From Gemmobacter aquarius (GTDB lineage Bacteria; Pseudomonadota; Alphaproteobacteria; Rhodobacterales; Rhodobacteraceae): 64,000 nt of DNA. Below, piece after piece: positions 38,065 through 45,414 of the stretch. Numbering within the stretch: the stretch's first letter is position 1; each line of letters starts with the position of its first letter. The notes under the pieces are model-generated. The model saw only the letters and a list, made by a program, of their open reading frames with translations. It ran no database searches and had not been told where the DNA came from. Position numbers and translations under genes: made by a program. The stretch covers positions 1 to 64,000 of the forward strand of contig NZ_CP028918.1 of the NCBI RefSeq assembly GCF_003060865.1. The letters are read 5' to 3'.

Positions 38065-39957
38065 TCAGCGGTCGTGAAAGAAGTCGTGGATCACCTGCGC
38101 CATCGCTTCAGAAATGCCGTCGACCGCCATCAGGTCTGACACCCCCGCCCGCGCCACCGCCTTGGCTGACCCGAAATGCGCCAGCAGCGCGCGTTTTCGG
38201 GTGGCCCCGACGCCCGGCACATCATCCAGCGGGGTGACGCTGATCGCCTTGGAGCGTTTTGCCTTGTGCGCGCCATTGGCCCAGCGGTGCGCCTCGTCGC
38301 GCAGGCGCTGGATGAAGTATAGAACGGGGTCGTTCCGTTGCAGGGCAAAGACCGGTTCGCCGGGGCGGTAGAATTCCTCCTTGCCCGCGTCGCGGTCGAT
38401 GCCTTTGGCCACGCCGACAAAGGGCACGTCATCGACGCCAAGCTCGGCCAGAACCCCTGCCACCGCCGACACCTGCCCTGCGCCGCCGTCGATCAGCAAC
38501 AGGTCGGGCCATGCGTCGGTCTTGCGGTCGGGGTCGTCCTTTAGCAGGCGTTCGAAGCGGCGGGTCAGCACCTCTTTCATCATGCCGAAATCGTCGCCCG
38601 CCTTGCCTGCCGCGCCCTTGATGTTGAACTTGCGATACTGGCCCTTGATGAAGCCTTCGGCCCCTGCCACGACCATGCCGCCCACGGCATCAGACCCTTG
38701 GATATGCGCGTTGTCGTAGATCTCGATCCGTTTCGGGGCTGCGTCGAGGTCGAAGGCATCGGCCAGACCGATCAGCAGTTTGGACTGCGCCGCCCCTTCG
38801 GCCATGCGCCGCGCCAGCGATTCACGCGCGTTGCGGGCCGCGTTTTCCATCAGCTCGGCCTTTTCGCCGCGCAGGGGCACGGCGAGTTCCACCTTGCGCC
38901 CCGCGCGTTCGGCCAAGGCTGCTGCCACCAGATCGGGGTTTTCCACCTCGTGCGACAGCAAGACCAGACGGGGCGGTTCCTTGTCGTCGTAGAACTGGGT
39001 GACGAAGGCTTCGAGGATTTCGGGTTCTTCCGCGCCAGACCCTGTGCGCGGGTAAAAATCGCGGTTGCCCCAGCTTTGGTTGGCGCGGATGAAGAAGACC
39101 TGCACGCAGGCCTGCCCGCCCTCCAGATGCAGGGCGATCACATCGGCTTCGGCAACGCCCTTGGGGTTGATGCCTTGCGCCTGCTGCACATTGGTCAGCG
39201 CGCGGATGCGGTCGCGCATCGCGGCTGCCCGCTCGAACTCCATCGCTTCCGAGGCGGCGGCCATGGCGGTCGCAAGCTCGGCCTGTATCTGGGTCGATTT
39301 GCCCGACAGGAACTGTTCGGCATCATGCACCTGCGCGGCATATTCGGCGGGCGTCACCTTTCCCACACAAGGCGCGGAACAGCGCTTGATCTGGTGCAGC
39401 AGGCAGGGGCGGGTGCGGCTGGCAAACATCGGGTCGCTGCAGGTCCGCAGCAGGAACACCCGCTGCAACTGGTTCAGCGTGCGGTTCACCGCCCCGGCTG
39501 AAGCGAAGGGGCCAAAGTAACTGCCCTTTTCCGACCGCTTGCCGCGATGCTTCTTGATCTGGGGGAAGTCATGTTCTTTCCCGATCAGGATGTTGGGGAA
39601 CGACTTGTCGTCGCGCAAAAGCACGTTGTAGCGCGGCTTCAATTGCTTGATCAGGTTCTGTTCCAGCAGCAGCGCCTCGGTTTCCGTCCGCGTGGTCAGA
39701 AACATCATCGACGCGGTTTCCGAAATCATCCGCGCGATGCGGCCCGAATGCTGGGCGGAGGGGCGGCTGTAATTCGTCACCCGCGCCTTGAGGTTCCGCG
39801 CCTTGCCGACATACAGCACCTCGGCCTTGGCGTTCAGCATGCGGTAGACACCGGGCGACGCGTCGAGCGTGCGGAGGTAGCCGTGGATCACCGCGTGACC
39901 CGTGGGCACCCGCGCTTCGGGCACGGTTTCGAGGCTGTTTTCGCTGTTCTCGGTCAT
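38065..39957 (-). CDS. uvrC: Excinuclease ABC subunit C
   Basis: UvrC makes both incisions in nucleotide excision repair. The 630-residue protein has the GIY-YIG nuclease ([27 protein letters not shown], near residue 35), the Cys-rich [15 protein letters not shown], a UVR motif, the RNase H-like endonuclease with [20 protein letters not shown] and [12 protein letters not shown], and C-terminal HhH repeats ([15 protein letters not shown]). The upstream gap carries a DnaA box but no LexA-type site that I could find. Confidence 0.96.
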   Translation of the reverse strand: MTENSENSLETVPEARVPTGHAVIHGYLRTLDASPGVYRMLNAKAEVLYVGKARNLKARVTNYSRPSAQHSGRIARMISETASMMFLTTRTETEALLLEQNLIKQLKPRYNVLLRDDKSFPNILIGKEHDFPQIKKHRGKRSEKGSYFGPFASAGAVNRTLNQLQRVFLLRTCSDPMFASRTRPCLLHQIKRCSAPCVGKVTPAEYAAQVHDAEQFLSGKSTQIQAELATAMAAASEAMEFERAAAMRDRIRALTNVQQAQGINPKGVAEADVIALHLEGGQACVQVFFIRANQSWGNRDFYPRTGSGAEEPEILEAFVTQFYDDKEPPRLVLLSHEVENPDLVAAALAERAGRKVELAVPLRGEKAELMENAARNARESLARRMAEGAAQSKLLIGLADAFDLDAAPKRIEIYDNAHIQGSDAVGGMVVAGAEGFIKGQYRKFNIKGAAGKAGDDFGMMKEVLTRRFERLLKDDPDRKTDAWPDLLLIDGGAGQVSAVAGVLAELGVDDVPFVGVAKGIDRDAGKEEFYRPGEPVFALQRNDPVLYFIQRLRDEAHRWANGAHKAKRSKAISVTPLDDVPGVGATRKRALLAHFGSAKAVARAGVSDLMAVDGISEAMAQVIHDFFHDR

Positions 39958-40269
39958 CGTTCCGAACGCTGTTTCCCGCAGATGTCGATTCTACTTCCGG
40001 CTGCACCGCCAAAGCCACAAGAGCAAGAGCAAAGCTGTCCACTCTTTCTGTGGATAACTAGGTGGGCAAGTTTTGGCGAGCGGCGGATTCTCCTTGTTTT
40101 TGGCCCGTTTCGCTGGGGTGCCTCATTTTTAGGCATAAATTTAACTTATTGAAATTAAACGAAATTATTTTCAACATAGGGCAAATACCTGAAATTCTTG
40201 ACGAATTCGTAACGGCTCTGTGACCGTGTTAATGGAAGTGGACAACTTACGGCTGCGGTAGCGTCAGGT
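39958..40269. other. AT-rich gap with a DnaA box upstream of uvrC
   Basis: The gap has TGTGGATAA at 40049-40057 (perfect DnaA box TTATCCACA on the minus strand), weaker boxes TTGTCCACT on the minus strand at 40237-40245 and CTGTCCACT at 40035-40043, and about 57 bp from 40125 that are roughly 80 percent A+T in otherwise GC-rich DNA. It also must contain the uvrC promoter. There is no gene. An origin-like or DnaA-titrating role is possible. Confidence 0.55.
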
Positions 40270-41046
40270 TTATTCGACATCTACCACATCGGGCGTTTCC
40301 CAGGCCAGGTGTTGCCCGCCGTCTACCGCGATCATTTGCCCTGTGATTGCGGGCGAATCGAGCAGGAAGCCCAAGGCGGCGATGATATCGGCCTCGCCCG
40401 CGCCGCGCCGCAGGATCGTGGCGGCCCGCTGCCGTGCAAAGGCCGCCTCGGTCTGCCGCCCGCCGCGCAGGGTGGGGCCGGGACCGATGCCGTTCACCCG
40501 CACATCGGGGGCAAGGCCTTGTGCAGCGGTCTGGGTCAACGCCCAAAGCGCCGCCTTGGCCAGCGTATAGGTCGAAAATTCAGGCGTCAGTTTCCAGACG
40601 CGCTGGTCGATCATGTTCACCACCAAGCCCGGCGCCAAGGGTTCGCCGTTCTCGTCGGGCACCGCTGCGGGCACCTGTGCCGCGAAGGTCTGGATCAGCA
40701 GATAGGGCGCGCGCAGGTTCGATTCCATATGCCGGTCCCAGCTTTCGCGGGTGGCGCTGCGGATCGTGTCATGCTCGAAGATCGAAGCGTTGTTGACCAG
40801 CACCGTCAGCGGCCCGCCCAGTGCGGCGGCGGCGCGGTCCACAAGGGTTTCCGTTTCAGCCTCGACGCACAGGTCGGCCTGCAGGGCCACCGCCCGCCGC
40901 CCCAACGCGGTGATCTCGGCCACCACGGCTTCGGCCTCGGCCCGGCTGTGGGCGTAATGCACGGCCACGTCATACCCGCGCCGCGCCAGATAAAGCGCCA
41001 TCGCGCGGCCAAGTCGCTTGCCCGCCCCCGTCACCAAAGCCCGCAT
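40270..41046 (-). CDS. Short-chain dehydrogenase/reductase
   Basis: The 258-residue SDR has MRALVTGAGKRLGRAMALYLARRG for NADP binding, NNASIF, and the catalytic YTLAKAA (Tyr-x-x-x-Lys); IRVN-like DVRVNGIGPGPTLRGG follows. The pattern resembles FolM/pteridine-reductase-like SDRs, but the substrate is not certain. ATG 41046 has AAGGG at seven bases; ATG 41052 overlaps the stop of the tiny zinc-ribbon gene upstream (ATGA) and is also possible. It is the last gene of the sppA operon. Confidence 0.87.
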   Translation of the reverse strand: MRALVTGAGKRLGRAMALYLARRGYDVAVHYAHSRAEAEAVVAEITALGRRAVALQADLCVEAETETLVDRAAAALGGPLTVLVNNASIFEHDTIRSATRESWDRHMESNLRAPYLLIQTFAAQVPAAVPDENGEPLAPGLVVNMIDQRVWKLTPEFSTYTLAKAALWALTQTAAQGLAPDVRVNGIGPGPTLRGGRQTEAAFARQRAATILRRGAGEADIIAALGFLLDSPAITGQMIAVDGGQHLAWETPDVVDVE

Positions 41047-41048
41047 TG

Positions 41049-41228
41049 TCATCCCTTTTTGCAGTCGCAACCTGTCTTGCCGAGCAGATAGCGCCCGCAG
41101 CGCGGACAACTAGCCGCTTTCGGCAGTTGCCGCCGCAAAACCCGCTTCACCGATCCCGGCGCGATGGCGTTGCCGATCATGCCGATGGCGGCCATGACCA
41201 GAAGGAAAAAGATCGCGCCCTTTATCAC
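41049..41228 (-). CDS. Tiny membrane-anchored zinc-ribbon protein
   Basis: This 59-residue frame starts at GTG 41228, whose last bases overlap the sppA stop (GTGA), and ends at TGA 41051-41049, which overlaps an ATG of the SDR gene. The protein has one membrane span (IFFLLVMAAIGMIGNAIA, about 6-23), a basic linker (SVKRVLRRQLPK) and a C-terminal four-Cys unit: SCPRCGRYLLGKTGCDCKKG. The four cysteines suit one zinc ion. Overlapping start and stop with both neighbours make it a convincing gene despite its size. Its function is not known. Confidence 0.8.
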   Translation of the reverse strand: MIKGAIFFLLVMAAIGMIGNAIAPGSVKRVLRRQLPKAASCPRCGRYLLGKTGCDCKKG

Positions 41229-42019
41229 AGCCCGTACCGCGCCCAGAGTGCGCGTTCCTCGACCCCCTGCAACAGCCCGTCGGTCGCGGCCATGCCCAGA
41301 CGCTGCAACAGGCTGCGGCGCTGGCCAAGCGGGACCAGCCGCGCCTTGTCGCCGTAAAGCGCTTTCAGCTTGGGCACCACATGCGCCACGCCGTCCACAA
41401 GCCCCAGATCGACCGCCTGTTGCCCGACCCAGACATCGGCGTTGAACAGATCGGCGCTTGCGTCGATCCGTGCCCCGCGCCGCGCTTTGACATGGTCGAT
41501 AAAGGCCTGATGGATCGGGGCCTGCAACGCTTTCAGCCGATCGATATCTTCGGGCTTTTGCGGCAGGAACGGGTCGGCAAAGGATTTCGACCGCCCCGCC
41601 GTGACCACGCGGCGTTCCACACCCACCCGCGCCATCGCCTCGGGGAAACCGAACGAGGCGAAGATCACCCCGATCGACCCCACGATCGAGGACGCATCGA
41701 CCCAGATGTCATCGGCAGCGCAGGCCAGCCAATAGCCGCCAGATGCCGCAACGTCTTCGACAAAGGCGTGGACCGGCACGCCCTTTTCATCGGCCAGCCG
41801 CCGGATGCGCGCCGCGATCAGCGACGATTGCACCGCCGACCCACCCGGCGAGTTGATGACCAGCGCCACCGCCGCAGGCTTGCCACGGGCAAAGGCGCGT
41901 TCGACCAAGGGCGCAAGCCCTGCATCCGACAGGCCACGCGAACCCCCGCCAATCGCGCCCGACAGGCGGATGACGGGCACATAGGCGGGCTTCTTCACAA
42001 AGGGGATAAAGCGTTTCAT
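41225..42019 (-). CDS. sppA: S49 family signal peptide peptidase (SppA-like)
   Basis: The 264-residue serine protease matches the single-domain SppA type. The Ser nucleophile lies in VEDVAASGGYWLACAAD and the general-base Lys in TAGRSKSFADPF. A short basic N terminus (MKRFIPFVKKP) lacks a clear membrane span. It is expected to degrade cleaved signal peptides or membrane fragments. ATG 42019 is chosen over ATG 42058 because the family starts near VPVIRLSGAIG. It is divergent from the LysR gene (61 bp apart). Confidence 0.9.
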   Translation of the reverse strand: MKRFIPFVKKPAYVPVIRLSGAIGGGSRGLSDAGLAPLVERAFARGKPAAVALVINSPGGSAVQSSLIAARIRRLADEKGVPVHAFVEDVAASGGYWLACAADDIWVDASSIVGSIGVIFASFGFPEAMARVGVERRVVTAGRSKSFADPFLPQKPEDIDRLKALQAPIHQAFIDHVKARRGARIDASADLFNADVWVGQQAVDLGLVDGVAHVVPKLKALYGDKARLVPLGQRRSLLQRLGMAATDGLLQGVEERALWARYGL

Positions 42020-42080
42020 GCAGCAGAGGTAATGGCCGCAGCCCTTGCGGACAAGCACCTTATCGGGTCAGGCTTGTCAC

Positions 42081-42974
42081 ATGATCGACAAGCTGGAAAT
42101 GTTCATCGCCCTTGCCAACGAACGCCACTTTGGCCGCGCGGCCGAGGTGTGCGGCGTGACCCAGCCCACGCTTTCGTCGGCGATCCGCCAGCTTGAGGAA
42201 CAGCTTGGCGTGCAGCTCGTGTTTCGCGGGTCGCGCTTTCAGGGGCTGACACCCGAAGGCCAGCGCGTGCTCGATTGGGGCCGCCGCATCGCGGGCGACA
42301 TGCGGGCGCTGAAAGACGAGATGCGGGCGGTGCGGGCGGGCCTGTCGGGCAACATCCGGCTGGGCGTGATCCCGACCGCGCTGCCGATGATCGCGGGGCT
42401 GACCGGCCCGTTTACCGCCCGCCACCCAAATGTGCGCGTCACGATCCTGTCGCGCACCAGTGCCGAGATTTTGGCCGGTATCGAAAGCCTCGATCTTGAT
42501 GCAGGGATAACCTACCTCGACAACGAACCCTTGGGCCGCGTGGCGCAGGTGCCGCTTTACGCCGAATTCTACCGCCTGCTTTGCGCCACGGGTTCGCCCC
42601 TTGCCGAGCGTGAAAGCGTGTCATGGGCCGAGGTGGCCGAACAGCCGCTGTGTCTGTTGACCGGCGACATGCAGAACCGCCGCATCGTCAACCAGCATCT
42701 GGCCGAAGCGGGCACCAGTATCACCCCGCAGATCGAAAGCAATTCGACCATCGCGCTGACCGCCCATGTGATGACGGGTCGCTGGGCCAGCATCGTGCCG
42801 CGCGAACTCGCGCTGATGTTTGCGGGTGGCGGGCAGTTGCGCGCCATTCCCATCGTGGAACCCGAGGTCGAGCACCTTGTGGGCATGATCGCCGCCCGCC
42901 GCGACCCGCTGACACCGGTTCTGGCCGCGCTGATCGCGGAAGCGGAACGGTTTGCCAAGGGGGCGGGGGTTTAA
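42081..42974 (+). CDS. LysR-family regulator of formate dehydrogenase
   Basis: The 297-residue protein has the LysR helix-turn-helix (MFIALANERHFGRAAEVCGVTQPTLSSAIRQLEEQLGVQLVFRGSR, residues 5-50) and a two-lobe effector domain. It lies directly upstream of fdsG on the same strand, matching the known fdsR position in soluble formate dehydrogenase clusters. I infer formate-linked activation of the operon. Two dyads at 43127-43141 and 43150-43170 are candidate sites. ATG 42081 fits the family start; a longer opening from 42045 does not. Confidence 0.9.
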   Translation: MIDKLEMFIALANERHFGRAAEVCGVTQPTLSSAIRQLEEQLGVQLVFRGSRFQGLTPEGQRVLDWGRRIAGDMRALKDEMRAVRAGLSGNIRLGVIPTALPMIAGLTGPFTARHPNVRVTILSRTSAEILAGIESLDLDAGITYLDNEPLGRVAQVPLYAEFYRLLCATGSPLAERESVSWAEVAEQPLCLLTGDMQNRRIVNQHLAEAGTSITPQIESNSTIALTAHVMTGRWASIVPRELALMFAGGGQLRAIPIVEPEVEHLVGMIAARRDPLTPVLAALIAEAERFAKGAGV

Positions 42975-43012
42975 GGACGATAGGGTAGGGGCGCGCCCGA
43001 CCTGCGGGGTGG

Positions 43013-43087
43013 GTGCACGTATACGTGCGCCCGCCCCGGGGGGCGGGTCGGGCGCGCCCCGTGGCTTTGGGCCACGAGGCAATCCCT
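43013..43087 (-). repeat. Structured dispersed repeat, short form (copy D)
   Basis: On the minus strand: hairpin 1 CGTGGC/GCCACG around CCAAA (43060-43076) and hairpin 2 CCGCCCC/GGGGCGG (43031-43046), both shared with copy C at 16735-16800. A third palindrome, GCACGTATACGTGC, lies at 43014-43027. It sits in the leader between the LysR gene and fdsG. Confidence 0.75.
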
Positions 43088-43126
43088 GTCGTTCCATCCG
43101 TGAGCCGACACGTCCCTAGCCGTTCA

Positions 43127-43170
43127 ATAGACCGCGTCTATCAAACAACGGGAAATCGATATTGATTCCC
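43127..43170 (+). promoter_or_regulatory. Two dyads upstream of fdsG
   Basis: ATAGACCGCGTCTAT (43127-43141) is a perfect 6-3-6 inverted repeat. A 21-bp imperfect palindrome at 43150-43170 starts GGGAAATC and ends GATTCCC. They lie 46-89 bp before the fdsG start and have the size and spacing of LysR recognition and activation sites. Confidence 0.6.
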
Positions 43171-43215
43171 CTATCGTTCCGCGTCATCACCCTTGCATCA
43201 GACAAAGGGCCCGAC

Positions 43216-43686
43216 ATGACGCTTTCCACGACCGAAATCCTTGCGAGAACCGAGGAAATCCTGACCGCACATGACGGACTCGAAGGCCCGCTCTTGCCGA
43301 TTCTGCACGCGATACAGGCCCAGTTCGGTTACGTTCCGCGTGACACGCTGCCGGTCATCGCCAAGCGCCTGAACCTGTCGAAGGCCGAAGTGCATGGCGT
43401 GATGTCGTTCTACCACGACTTCCGCGAAGACCCCGCCGGTCGCCACATCCTGAAACTCTGCCGCGCCGAGGCGTGCCAGTCGATGGGCGGCGACCGTGTC
43501 GCGGCCCATGCGCAAAAGGCGCTTGGCATCGAATGGCACGAAACCACCCGTGACGGGCAGGTGACGCTGGAGCCGATCTTCTGCCTTGGCCTGTGCGCCT
43601 GTGCGCCTGCCGCGATGATCGACGGCAAACTGGTCGGCCGTGTCGACGAAGCCCGTCTTGATACCATTATCGCAGGGGTCCGCTGA
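43216..43686 (+). CDS. fdsG: NAD-dependent formate dehydrogenase, gamma subunit
   Basis: FdsG is the 2Fe-2S subunit that relays electrons in the soluble molybdenum formate dehydrogenase. The 156-residue protein is NuoE-like, with four cluster Cys in LKLCRAEACQSMG and IFCLGLCACAPAAM. ATG 43216 has AAAGGG upstream; an ATG at 43162 is too far. It is the first gene of the operon and abuts fdsB. Confidence 0.95.
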   Translation: MTLSTTEILARTEEILTAHDGLEGPLLPILHAIQAQFGYVPRDTLPVIAKRLNLSKAEVHGVMSFYHDFREDPAGRHILKLCRAEACQSMGGDRVAAHAQKALGIEWHETTRDGQVTLEPIFCLGLCACAPAAMIDGKLVGRVDEARLDTIIAGVR

Positions 43687-45204
43687 ATGAAGATCTACGT
43701 TCCCCGCGACGCCGCCGCCCGCGCCCTCGGCGCGGATGAGGTTGTGAACGCCATCACCATCGAAGCGCAAAAGCGCGGCGTGACGGTTCAGATAATCCGC
43801 AACGGATCGCGCGGCATGGTCTGGCTGGAACCGCTGGTCGAGGTTGTCACCGATGCCGGACGCATGGCGTTCGGCCCGATGACCACCGCCGATGTGGCGC
43901 AAATCTTCGACGGCGGCCCGCTTGCCCTCGGCCTTACCGACCAACTGCCGTGGATGGCGCAGCAAACCCGCCTGACCTTTGCCCGTGTCGGCCTGATCGA
44001 CCCGCTGTCGCTCGCCGATTACGAAGCCCACGGCGGCCTTTCCGGTCTGCGCCGCGCGCTGACGCTCGACGGCGCGGCCATCGTGAAAGAAGTCACCGAT
44101 AGCGGGTTGCGTGGTCGTGGCGGCGCGGGCTTTCCCACCGGCATCAAGTGGAACACGGTCGCAGGGGCCAAGGCCGACCAGAAATACATCGTCTGCAACG
44201 CCGACGAAGGCGACAGCGGCACCTTTGCCGACCGCATGCTGATGGAGGGTGACCCGCTTACCCTGATCGAAGGCATGGTCATCGCGGGCCTCGCCACGGG
44301 GGCGACCAAAGGCTACGTCTACATCCGCAGCGAATACCCCGACGCGATCGAGGTGATGTCCGCCGCCGTGACGATTGCCCGCGATGCTGGCATCCTCGGG
44401 GCATCCATCCTCGGCACCCCGAACGCCTTTGACATGGAAATCCGTGTCGGCGCGGGGGCCTATGTCTGCGGCGAGGAAACCTCGCTTCTGAACAGCCTCG
44501 AAGGCAAGCGCGGCGTGGTCCGCGCCAAGCCGCCGCTGCCCGCGCTGCAAGGCTTCCTTGGCCGCCCGACGGTCGTGAACAACGTGATTTCGCTGGCGAC
44601 CGTGCCGGTGATTTTCGAACGCGGTGCCGCGTTCTACAAGGATTTCGGCCTTGGCCGGTCGCGTGGCACCATCCCGCTGCAAATCGCCGGAAACGTGAAA
44701 CAGGGCGGCTTGTTCGAAACCGCCTTCGGCCTCACCCTCGGCCAGATCGTCGATACCATCGGCGGCGGCACCGCCACGGGCCGCCCCGTCAAGGCGGTGC
44801 AGGTGGGCGGGCCGCTCGGGGCTTATTTCCCGCGCGACCTGTTCGACACGCCCTTCGGCTATGAGGAATTCGGCGCCAAGGAAGGGCTGATCGGCCATGC
44901 CGGTCTGGTGATCTTTGACGACAGCGCCGACATGCTGAAACAGGCCCGCTTCGCGATGGAGTTCTGCGCCATCGAATCCTGCGGCAAATGCACCCCCTGC
45001 CGCATCGGCGCGGTGCGCGGCACCGAAACCATCGACCGCATCGCCAAGGGCGACGCTGCTGCCATCCCGCTGCTGACCGACCTGTGCAGCACCATGAAAT
45101 CAGGCTCGCTCTGCGCGCTGGGGGGGTTCACGCCCTATCCGGTGCTGTCGGCCCTGACCCATTTCCCTGACGACTTCGCCCCCATGAAGGAAGCCGCCGA
45201 ATGA
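43687..45204 (+). CDS. fdsB: NAD-dependent formate dehydrogenase, beta subunit
   Basis: FdsB binds NAD and FMN, passing electrons to NAD+. The 505-residue protein has a thioredoxin-like N-terminal domain without cluster cysteines, a NuoF-like core with GLRGRGGAGFPTGIKW and YIVCNADEGDSGTFADRMLM for NADH and FMN binding, and a C-terminal 4Fe-4S site ESCGKCTPCRIG plus a distal Cys (LCSTMKSGSLCALGG). Its TGA overlaps the next ATG. Confidence 0.95.
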   Translation: MKIYVPRDAAARALGADEVVNAITIEAQKRGVTVQIIRNGSRGMVWLEPLVEVVTDAGRMAFGPMTTADVAQIFDGGPLALGLTDQLPWMAQQTRLTFARVGLIDPLSLADYEAHGGLSGLRRALTLDGAAIVKEVTDSGLRGRGGAGFPTGIKWNTVAGAKADQKYIVCNADEGDSGTFADRMLMEGDPLTLIEGMVIAGLATGATKGYVYIRSEYPDAIEVMSAAVTIARDAGILGASILGTPNAFDMEIRVGAGAYVCGEETSLLNSLEGKRGVVRAKPPLPALQGFLGRPTVVNNVISLATVPVIFERGAAFYKDFGLGRSRGTIPLQIAGNVKQGGLFETAFGLTLGQIVDTIGGGTATGRPVKAVQVGGPLGAYFPRDLFDTPFGYEEFGAKEGLIGHAGLVIFDDSADMLKQARFAMEFCAIESCGKCTPCRIGAVRGTETIDRIAKGDAAAIPLLTDLCSTMKSGSLCALGGFTPYPVLSALTHFPDDFAPMKEAAE

Positions 45205-45413
45205 CAGAAACTGTCAAAGGACCGGCCTCGTACTTTCCTTCGATCGAGGCGAAGTACGGCCAGCCAATCCAGCACTGGTTCGACCAGATCGCTGATCGTC
45301 TGGATCAAACACATATGCAGATCGTTTCCTTTCTCAAGGAAACCCACGCGATGGGCCACGGCCATGCCAATGCCATCGTCGCCCACCAGCTTGCCAAGAA
45401 AAAAGGTGCCTGA
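45201..45413 (+). CDS. DUF4287 small protein inside the formate dehydrogenase operon
   Basis: The 70-residue protein matches DUF4287 (YFPSIEAKYGQPIQHWFDQI and MGHGHANAIVAHQLAKK). It begins with an ATGA overlap on fdsB and ends one base before the fdsA start region, so it is fully integrated into the operon. Function of DUF4287 is unknown. The usual published cluster is fdsGBACD without this gene; it might assist assembly or be a passenger. Confidence 0.85.
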   Translation: MTETVKGPASYFPSIEAKYGQPIQHWFDQIADRLDQTHMQIVSFLKETHAMGHGHANAIVAHQLAKKKGA

Positions 45414-45414
45414 G

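Noticed and set aside
39958..40060. LexA (SOS) box upstream of uvrC
   Set aside because: I looked for GTTC-N7-GTTC and GAAC-N7-GAAC and found only partial matches with wrong spacing (GTTCCGAACGCTGTTT).
40141..40158. CtrA site TTAA-N7-TTAA in the AT-rich gap
   Set aside because: Two TTAA elements are present but they are 10 bp apart, not 7.
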